This document shows positions 1 through 5,050 of a DNA stretch of 8,797 nt, piece after piece. Source of the stretch: Acidobacteriota bacterium (GTDB lineage Bacteria; Acidobacteriota; Terriglobia; Bryobacterales; Bryobacteraceae); the NCBI GenBank assembly GCA_947505565.1, contig CANNLB010000056.1:1-8797 (forward strand), read 5' to 3'. The position numbers and the translations under genes were made by a program. The number at the start of each line of letters is the position of its first letter. Positions within the stretch are counted from its first letter, which is position 1. The notes beneath the pieces were generated by a model. It was not told the origin of the DNA and ran no database searches. It saw nothing but the letters and a program-made list of their open reading frames with translations.

Positions 1-961
1 CGCTCGTCGTAAATCCAATTTCGGTCGAGCGCGGCAACACGACGCCGGCCGGATTGGTTCCCACCGCCCCTATGATGAGCGCCGACGAGCCGTCCTGCCC
101 TGACGCGTTAGTGGCCGTGCATTGCAGGCGGTACTCTCCGAAGACATTGGCACCCGATACAACCGGGGCCGCTACCGTCCGTGAGCTGAAGGTCACCGTT
201 TGCGGCCCGTTCAGTTGCTGCCAGAAGTAGCTGGCCGCATTTGTGGATCCGCAGTCCACGGTGAACGGCGCCCCGGCCCGCACGGTGCGAGGCTCGCCTA
301 GTTGGGGAACTACCGGCGTCAGTGGCCAGTTCACTGTTCCACTCAGGACGAGCGAAACTCCATTTCCAGAATTATCGGTGCCGCTGCTTTCCAGTTCATA
401 ATTCAACAAGTTCCCAACCGCCCTGTTACTGGGCGGATCAATATCGAGGGCCACTGCCGCCGAAAATACGCGGAACCAGTCCAAAATAGCGGGTGCCCCC
501 GAGCTCCCGCCGCCGCCATTGTGCATCAACCAGAGGCTCGTGGAGCTTAGCGAAACAGCAGATCCGCTTGTGGCCTCGGAGCCGCCGGAGACGTATTGAC
601 TGCCATTCGCTGGCCATAGCTCAATCTTCCAGACTGTCGGCGTCCGCTGCAGGCGTACCACCACATCGCTTATACCGGCTGGTATGAAGGCCGTGATCGT
701 CGGCGAACCGGGATCATAGAAGCTGGTTGCCGTTATAGAGCTGGTGTTCAGATTCACGACAAAGCCGTCCCACTGAAGCAACCGGCCCGTTCCCGTCCAA
801 TTGTGCAGACGAAACTCAAACCGGATATTGGCCAACCCCGTCCAGAATGTTCCAGATGGGATGGAGGCCGTTCCATACGCAGCGTTGCTCTGCAGTCCAT
901 ATTGGTTCTGCCCCAGCACGGGAAGTGCCGCGGCCAGTAAAAATCCGATGGCGATTCGCAT
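1..961 (-). CDS. secreted LamG-like/Ig-like protein, partial (3' end outside window)
   Basis: The frame is open from an ATG at 961 to the window edge: 320 codons with no stop, so the C-terminus is missing. It starts MRIAIGFLLAAALPVLGQ, a clear Sec signal peptide with a likely cleavage after the small residues near 17-18. Residues about 25-210 are rich in beta-strand patterns and aromatic residues and resemble a concanavalin/laminin-G-like jelly roll (for example FEFRLHNWTGTGRLLQWDGF and ILDWFRVF). Residues about 217-300 look like an Ig/PKD-type domain, with APFTVDCGS, ASYFWQQLNGPQTV and EYRLQCTATNASG giving two cysteines 39 residues apart (237 and 276). The start is preceded by AAGGAG, 12 nt upstream, inside the end of the preceding gene. 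That gene's stop lies only 2 nt away, so the two are probably co-transcribed and translationally coupled. The role is unknown; an exported adhesive or carbohydrate-binding surface protein is my inference. Confidence 0.8.
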   Translation of the reverse strand, partial: MRIAIGFLLAAALPVLGQNQYGLQSNAAYGTASIPSGTFWTGLANIRFEFRLHNWTGTGRLLQWDGFVVNLNTSSITATSFYDPGSPTITAFIPAGISDVVVRLQRTPTVWKIELWPANGSQYVSGGSEATSGSAVSLSSTSLWLMHNGGGGSSGAPAILDWFRVFSAAVALDIDPPSNRAVGNLLNYELESSGTDNSGNGVSLVLSGTVNWPLTPVVPQLGEPRTVRAGAPFTVDCGSTNAASYFWQQLNGPQTVTFSSRTVAAPVVSGANVFGEYRLQCTATNASGQDGSSALIIGAVGTNPAGVVLPRSTEIGFTTS

Positions 962-963
962 GG

Positions 964-2433
964 CTAGTGCAAGCTCCTTGTCATAGCGACTCGCACGCCA
1001 AGCACAGAGACGTCCGAGGTAACCGCATCGGTCGAGTCCCGCGCAATCTGTAGTCGCAGTAGTTCGCCCTCGGCGCAGCCGAAAACATTAACGCCGGTCG
1101 CCGTCACACGCGTTAAGGCATTTGCGCTGCCATAGGTGCCCGTTATATTCGAGGCCGCGTTGTAGGTGAGCCCGACCAGGCTCTCTCCCTGCGCTACGCA
1201 TGCCGCCGCCACGTTCAACCGAAACTGGCCGCTGGATCCATCCGCCTGCACCGTGTCTACGGTCACATCAAGGTTCGATAAACCAGCCGGCACATCGGTG
1301 ACGATCTGAAACGCTTCAGAGCTGCTATCGTTCAAGACCAACTGCGTTAACGACGTCGTCGCGCCGCCATAGCTGAAAAACGCCACCTGATTCGCATTGC
1401 TGAAAACCGCGGGCATCGGGTTGCCGTACTGGTCTCGCCAACCCACCGGAAAATAACGACTTTCCTTCATAGTCGTCCCGCCACCACCACCTGAGCTACT
1501 CATAAGACGGAAATTCGTCCCGTCATACCAAACCGACCGCATCTGATTGGCCGCCAGATCACTCGCCCCCGGATTAGTCGTGCCATCTGCCAGCTTCACC
1601 GGACGGGCTCCGAGTGTGTCGATGTTCAGGCTGACGTTGCCACCTACCCCTGTCACATCCGGACGCCAGTTCACCACCATACCAGTCGTGTACGCCGTCA
1701 ACGTCGGCGTCAGGCCGCAGGTATACGTCGTAACACTCGCCCCGCTAGAAAAGCAAGCCTGCGCGGTTCCGCTTTGCGCCGATGCCTTCGACTGGACCAC
1801 CGCCGTATCCACGGCCTGCTGCACCACCACCGCCGTGCCATTGTCGGAAAGAATATTGACCACGCCAAATCCCGGTACGATATTCAGATTGGCCCGCGTT
1901 CCGACGATGTTTCCATCGTTTTGTATCGTCATTGAGCCGCCGCCGCCACCGCCACCGCTCACCGTTTGCGGTTCCCACTGCTGTAATGTGGAGTTCCACA
2001 CCAACGACTGACCAGACGATGGTGCCGTGCTAGCTAAGGTCCGGTTCTGCAGCTTCTGCACTCGCAACGAACTCGCCGACCCTGTCACGTCGCCGCTCAG
2101 GTCCGCCCACGCTGCTGAACCAGCGACACCAGCCAACACCCGGCCATCCTGACCCGAAGCCGATGGAATCGAGCTGCCAGAGGCGACAATCCAAGTGTTA
2201 GTGGCAACGCAAACATTGATGTTCGAACCCGCTACCACATTGGTTTTAAAGTACATATCCCCAACAGAGCAAGTTGCCGGCAAGACCGTGCCACTTTTCA
2301 GCGGGCGAGTAAACACCGCACCGCTAAAGTCGACTTCCCTTGCCTGTTCGCGCAAGTTAACTTTCGTTTGCGCCATGACGGTCACCCCACAAAGGAGCGA
2401 CACGATGAGTCTCGTGAAGATTTTCTGTTTCAT
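964..2433 (-). CDS. secreted tail-fibre-like modular protein
   Basis: 489 aa, function not known. I chose the ATG at 2433 because it opens a typical signal peptide (MKQKIFTRLIVSLLCGVTVMAQ); the same frame stays open upstream to 2865, but that part does not look like protein. Modules seen: residues 50-80, a small cysteine-containing element (C55, C75) with GDMYFKT and CVATNTWIV. Residues 111-155 are a phage-tail-fibre-like repeat unit (LSGDVTGS, VQKLQNRTL, APSSGQSLVWNSTLQQWEP). A run of seven glycines follows at 160-166. Residues 245-311 are a second tail-protein-like module (NIDTLGARPVKL, WYDGTNFRLM), then a five-glycine linker at 315-319. Residues 320-489 form a separate C-terminal beta-rich domain with cysteines 412 and 453. 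Such modules are known from phage tail fibres and from secreted proteins of Acidobacteria and other environmental bacteria. No phage structural gene lies nearby. No good Shine-Dalgarno sequence precedes the start. The downstream secreted protein begins 2 nt after its stop. Confidence 0.8.
   Translation of the reverse strand: MKQKIFTRLIVSLLCGVTVMAQTKVNLREQAREVDFSGAVFTRPLKSGTVLPATCSVGDMYFKTNVVAGSNINVCVATNTWIVASGSSIPSASGQDGRVLAGVAGSAAWADLSGDVTGSASSLRVQKLQNRTLASTAPSSGQSLVWNSTLQQWEPQTVSGGGGGGGSMTIQNDGNIVGTRANLNIVPGFGVVNILSDNGTAVVVQQAVDTAVVQSKASAQSGTAQACFSSGASVTTYTCGLTPTLTAYTTGMVVNWRPDVTGVGGNVSLNIDTLGARPVKLADGTTNPGASDLAANQMRSVWYDGTNFRLMSSSGGGGGTTMKESRYFPVGWRDQYGNPMPAVFSNANQVAFFSYGGATTSLTQLVLNDSSSEAFQIVTDVPAGLSNLDVTVDTVQADGSSGQFRLNVAAACVAQGESLVGLTYNAASNITGTYGSANALTRVTATGVNVFGCAEGELLRLQIARDSTDAVTSDVSVLGVRVAMTRSLH
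974..979 (-). promoter_or_regulatory. ribosome binding site for the 1-961 gene
   Basis: AAGGAG on the minus strand lies 12 nt before the ATG at 961, inside the last codons of the preceding gene. The spacing is somewhat long, but this is the only Shine-Dalgarno-like site there and it supports this start. Confidence 0.5.
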
Positions 2434-2445
2434 TATATAACAATC

Positions 2446-2463
2446 GCTAAATGTTGATTTAGC
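2446..2463. repeat. perfect inverted repeat, possible operator or 5' hairpin
   Basis: GCTAAAT and ATTTAGC form a perfect 7-bp inverted repeat around a 4-nt spacer (GTTG). It lies 12 nt upstream of the ATG at 2433 on the minus strand, where a repressor site or an RNA hairpin in the leader could act. Its function is inferred from position only. Confidence 0.4.
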
Positions 2464-2571
2464 CAAGTCCTCTAACCTTGTCGAACCTAGAAGCAACAAA
2501 AGCCCCCGCCAGTGTTTGATAGAGAGGGGAGCCTCGGTTGCTATAAGAATAAATAGAGGCCATCGGTAAAC

Positions 2572-2595
2572 CTCGGGACGACTTTCCGAGAAGTC
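2572..2595. repeat. two overlapping, mutually exclusive small hairpins
   Basis: CTCGG (2572-2576) can pair with CCGAG (2586-2590), or GACTT (2580-2584) with AAGTC (2591-2595). Each pairing blocks the other. On the plus strand the second is followed by TTTCTTTAT, loosely like a weak terminator. Stems are only 5 bp, so chance is possible. Confidence 0.25.
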
Positions 2596-2763
2596 TTTCT
2601 TTATCAACGAAAAATAAAAACAAACACCTTGTGAGGCCCGATTCCGAGCACCAGAAACGCGGCCCCCATGAAACCACAAAAAGAGCCTATGGCCACTAAC
2701 TTTATAAGGAAACGATCTAGCTAATCCGCGCATATATAGGATGAACTCCTGTCTCCTGATCGG

Positions 2764-2857
2764 GGGTCTGGCCGGGCCCGGTATGGCACGCCCCGGACCC
2801 GGGGTCGGCTCATCACACCGTGGGAACCTAGCCGCGGAGGGCAACTTAGCCGATGAG
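2764..2857 (+). promoter_or_regulatory. GC-rich foldable leader before the O-antigen-ligase-like gene
   Basis: GGGTCTGG (2764-2771) can pair over 8 bp, with one G-U wobble, with CCGGACCC (2793-2800). The loop contains a perfect 10-bp palindrome, CCGGGCCCGG (2772-2781). Just downstream TCGGCT (2805-2810) can pair with AGCCGA (2848-2853), or in a competing register CTCATC (2809-2814) with GATGAG (2852-2857). These elements lie about 95-190 nt ahead of the start at 2951 and would sit in the 5' leader if transcription begins near or before 2740. They match no riboswitch family that I recognise. Confidence 0.3.
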
Positions 2858-2921
2858 ACGATCACATCCGTATGCCGCGATCACGCCGGTCCGTCCATCA
2901 GCGATCAGCGGGAGTGGCGCC

Positions 2922-2954
2922 ATGGTACGATTGGGCGTCGCCGATGCCCTATGA
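2922..2954 (+). CDS. possible 10-codon leader ORF coupled to the next gene
   Basis: ATG at 2922 opens a ten-codon frame reading MVRLGVADAL. It is preceded by a GCGGGAG Shine-Dalgarno-like stretch (2908-2914) at 7-nt spacing. Its TGA stop (2952-2954) overlaps the next gene's ATG as ATGA, the classic arrangement for translational coupling. The main gene has no Shine-Dalgarno of its own at 2951, so the arrangement would explain how that start is reached. The ORF is so short that chance cannot be excluded. Confidence 0.3.
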   Translation: MVRLGVADAL

Positions 2955-4405
2955 AGCGTCCACTTCCCCTACTCACGGTCTCAAGCGCGAACTCGCCCAT
3001 AACCGCCAACCGGTCTGTCTGGCAGAATAAGTTCGCCGCACCGGCACCGGTCATCCAATCGGCCCAGCGCGAAGAGTCCAACTCCGCGATCGCGACGATA
3101 GGGTTTTATTTTGCGTTGCTGTTTGTCTTCCTCCGCTTCAGCTATTTGGGGGAGATCCTGAGCTACAAGTTCGGCATGAACATCCGCCTGGCCTTACTGG
3201 TCGGTCCACCGACGTGCCTGCTTTTGTTTTTGTCCGGAGGCATTCGGCGCTCCTTTCAGGGAAAGGCGTCCTCGATGTTTATAGGCTATTTATTTTGGTT
3301 GCTGGTCGCCGCTCCGTTCAGCGTCTGGCCGGGCGGCACGTTCGACACATTGAAATCGGCTTTTCTCACTGAATTTTCCATGTTCTTCATCGTGACCGGC
3401 CTAGTGCGCAGCGTTGAGGAGGTCCGGAAAATGAGCGCAGCGATCGCAATTTCTGGAGTCCTGAATCTGGTTATCTGCCGATCAATGGGCACCTATGACA
3501 CTGGTCGGCTCAGCTTGCCGTTCGGCACGCTGCAAAACCCTAACGACCTAGCGGTGCACCTGATCCTAGTCCTGCCCTTTGTCATTATGATGTTCTACAC
3601 AAGCGGGGGTCGGTTTTCGCTGTGGCGTGTCATGGCGATTCCCGCCGTGATCAGTGCTGTTTATGCGGTGCTGCTCTCCGGCTCGCGCATGGCATTGATT
3701 GCTCTGGCGCTGTTAACCATGTTTATTGTCATCCGGTCTACGATGACGCAACGGGTCCTGCTATTGGGTTCGTTTGCGCTCGCTAGCGGGATCGCGCTGT
3801 TGTGTATGCCCTCGCTGACAATTCAGCGTTACATGACGATGTTCAATTCCGAGCCGGTCGACATCGTAGATATGAACGAGTACCAGGGGGCGATGGGATC
3901 AACCGAAGCGCGAAAACGGCTGTTGCTGAACAGCATCCGGCTAACGTTCGAAAATCCCTTGTTTGGCGTAGGGCCTGGCCAGTTCGCCGTCGAAGAAGAA
4001 GCGTTGCAGCGCTCCATGGGGCTGCGCGGTTCCTGGCAGGTGACCCACAATACCTACACGCAAGTATCGAGCGAAGCTGGCTTTCCGGCCGTCACCTTCT
4101 ACCTCGGTTCGATTGTATTTGCTCTGGCGGGGTTATATGGCATCAGGACACGAGGGCTGCAGCATAGTGATAAAGTCGAAATACTCGGGTCCATTTCCTT
4201 TTGTCTACAGCTATCCATTGTCGGTTTGGCGGTGTGTAGTCTCTTCGGTGCCCTAGCCTATCGGCATTATCTACCGACGTTGTTAGGCCTTGCTATCGCC
4301 TTCACCCATATTGCGAAGCGACAGTTGGATCAAGGGTCGACCGCCCAATCGGTCAGATCCATCCCCGCCATCAATACCCGCACCGTTTCGCCGTCTCCAC
4401 GCTGA
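2951..4405 (+). CDS. O-antigen ligase / Wzy-type polysaccharide ligase-polymerase family membrane protein
   Basis: 484 aa from the ATG at 2951 (MKRPLPLLTV). The frame stays open back to an ATG at 2741, but the extra 70 residues are Arg/Gly/Pro-rich and unlike this family. After a polar N-terminal tail of about 45 residues come about ten or more hydrophobic segments. Family marks: LQNPNDLA (residues 195-202), the GSRMALIAL segment (244-252), a large loop between about 288 and 380, NPLFGVGPGQF (335-345) and THNTYTQVSSEAGFPA (365-380). The last two are typical of the Wzy_C/O-antigen ligase domain, and its conserved histidine is the HN of that motif. Family members act at the periplasmic face of the inner membrane and join or polymerise lipid-linked glycans (O-antigen, exopolysaccharide, or glycosylation of proteins). 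The substrate cannot be read here because no glycosyltransferase or flippase gene lies within the window. The C-terminal tail is soluble and overlaps the converging YdcF remnant by 35 bp. The family call is solid; the exact start is less so. Confidence 0.88.
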   Translation: MKRPLPLLTVSSANSPITANRSVWQNKFAAPAPVIQSAQREESNSAIATIGFYFALLFVFLRFSYLGEILSYKFGMNIRLALLVGPPTCLLLFLSGGIRRSFQGKASSMFIGYLFWLLVAAPFSVWPGGTFDTLKSAFLTEFSMFFIVTGLVRSVEEVRKMSAAIAISGVLNLVICRSMGTYDTGRLSLPFGTLQNPNDLAVHLILVLPFVIMMFYTSGGRFSLWRVMAIPAVISAVYAVLLSGSRMALIALALLTMFIVIRSTMTQRVLLLGSFALASGIALLCMPSLTIQRYMTMFNSEPVDIVDMNEYQGAMGSTEARKRLLLNSIRLTFENPLFGVGPGQFAVEEEALQRSMGLRGSWQVTHNTYTQVSSEAGFPAVTFYLGSIVFALAGLYGIRTRGLQHSDKVEILGSISFCLQLSIVGLAVCSLFGALAYRHYLPTLLGLAIAFTHIAKRQLDQGSTAQSVRSIPAINTRTVSPSPR

Positions 4406-4682
4406 GATCCCACAGCAACGGCCACCGCTGCTCCCAAACGTTCCAGCGTTTGTGGGCATCGGGAACCGGCACCAAAACCGGGCTCCACCCCAGCTTGCGG
4501 CATACCGCCGCCACCCGGCCGGAATGATCGTCACTGGTCAAAATACCCACACGGCCCGACATCGCTTCAACAATGAGACAGCTGTTATGGAAATTCTCCC
4601 AAGTATTGTGAGACCCTTTCTCCAACCGGATGGCCTCCCGGGGAACACCATTGGCACAAGGTGCCTGAACGAAATGCCGCAA
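4371..4682 (-). pseudogene. YdcF/DUF218 (ElyC/SanA-type) family protein, 5'-truncated remnant
   Basis: About 103 codons end at a TGA at 4371. The translation matches the C-terminal half of the YdcF/DUF218 family: GVPREAIRLE, then SHNTWENFHNS (the conserved S-x-NT-x-EN motif), VGILTSDDHSGRVAAVCRKLG (shortened core ILTSDDHSGR) and a W-rich tail, EQRWPLLWDLSVETAK. Intact members are about 180-250 aa, and their N-terminal half carries the first conserved Asp/Gly strand and usually membrane segments. None of that is present. Upstream of 4682 the frame runs into Arg-rich sequence, and the only initiator nearby is a TTG at 4682. Known members are tied to envelope or cell-wall functions. This copy is probably non-functional. 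It is convergent with the O-antigen-ligase-like gene and overlaps its last 35 bp. Confidence 0.65.
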
Positions 4683-4688
4683 GCGGCA
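4675..4688. repeat. perfect inverted repeat at the junction of two gene remnants
   Basis: TGCCGC and GCGGCA flank a 2-nt AA spacer exactly where the YdcF-like similarity stops. It could be a hairpin involved in the deletion that fused the two remnants, or chance in GC-rich DNA. Confidence 0.35.
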
Positions 4689-4711
4689 ACCGGCCTCTCG
4701 CCGCCTCCTAG

Positions 4712-5045
4712 CTCATCTCCACCAAACTCGCCGAACTCGGCGACTGGCGCGGCCAAGCCTCGCCGAAATCCGCCAACTCATCCTCGAAGCCGTCCCCGAC
4801 GTCCTCAAAGAATGGAAGTGGAGCACCCCCGTCTGGTCCTACCGCGGCATCCTCTGCACCGGCGAATCCTACAAAAAGGCCGTCAAGCTAACCTTCGCTA
4901 AAGGTGCTTCATTAGCCGATCCAACCCGTCTCGGCAATGCAAGCCTCGAAGGCAACGTCCACTGCGCCATCGACATCCCCGAAGTCGTCCAACTCGACGA
5001 AGTCCCCTTCATGCGCTAATCCGCGCCGCCGCCGCCCGAAACTGC
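4712..5045 (+). pseudogene. DUF1801 (YdhG-like) domain protein, truncated and frameshifted
   Basis: Recognisable DUF1801 sequence is split over frames. From 4712 the frame reads LISTKLAELGDWRGQ, the family's N-terminal helix, and is preceded directly by a TAG (4709-4711) with no start. Near 4757-4760 the similarity jumps to another frame that reads LAEIRQLILEAVPDVLKEWK, then WSTPVWSYRGILCTGESYKK, VKLTFAKGASL and GNASLEGNVHCAIDI, ending at a TAA at 5017-5019. A further one-base shift near 5012 restores the usual family ending, ALIRAAAARN. Two apparent one-base losses and a missing start make this a pseudogene. Intact members are about 120-150 aa small soluble proteins; some relatives are described as frataxin-like iron chaperones, and most are uncharacterised. 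The end position is approximate. It converges on the S9 peptidase gene. Confidence 0.75.
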
Positions 5046-5050
5046 CCCCG

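Larger units (their letters stand above)
2434..2950. other. divergent intergenic region, about 0.5 kb, no convincing protein gene
   Basis: This stretch separates the minus-strand secreted-protein pair from the plus-strand O-antigen-ligase-like gene and must hold the promoters of both. The half next to 2433 is comparatively AT-rich (notably 2595-2630) and carries small hairpins. The half from about 2760 is very GC-rich and can fold strongly. I see no convincing -35/-10 pair, no sigma-54 site and no riboswitch class I recognise. Open frames here (for example minus strand 2459-2677 and plus strand 2741-2950) give arginine-, glycine- and proline-rich translations without domain character. Confidence 0.6.

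Noticed and set aside
1547..2011. 154-codon plus-strand open frame
   Set aside because: It is antisense to the tail-fibre-like gene; its poly-Pro run is only the complement of the Gly linker.
1..2433. Prophage region, suggested by the tail-fibre-like modules
   Set aside because: Both proteins have signal peptides, and no capsid, terminase, tail or integrase gene is nearby.
2459..2677. 72-codon minus-strand open frame in the intergenic region
   Set aside because: No RBS, no domain-like pattern, and it sits in the presumed promoter region.
2705..2740. TATATA (2733-2738) as a -10 box for the plus-strand ligase gene
   Set aside because: No acceptable -35 sequence lies 16-18 bp upstream, so a promoter call is not supported.
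2781..2800. TGGCAC (2784-2789) as a sigma-54 promoter element
   Set aside because: The downstream TTGC half required at fixed spacing is absent (the sequence there is CCCCGGACC).
2434..2865. Upstream extension of the 964-2433 gene to an ATG at 2865
   Set aside because: The 144 extra residues show no protein-like character and would bury a clear signal peptide at residue 145.
2741..2950. N-terminal extension of the O-antigen-ligase-like gene to an ATG at 2741
   Set aside because: The 70 extra residues are Gly/Pro/Arg-rich and unlike the family, and the DNA looks like a structured leader.
2764..2950. A known riboswitch (c-di-GMP, cobalamin, ydaO-type) before the ligase gene
   Set aside because: The conserved cores I know of for these classes are not present; only generic stems can be drawn.
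4290..4901. 203-codon plus-strand open frame
   Set aside because: It crosses the ligase 3' end and both gene remnants in a third frame; the Pro/Arg/Ser-rich translation has no family resemblance.
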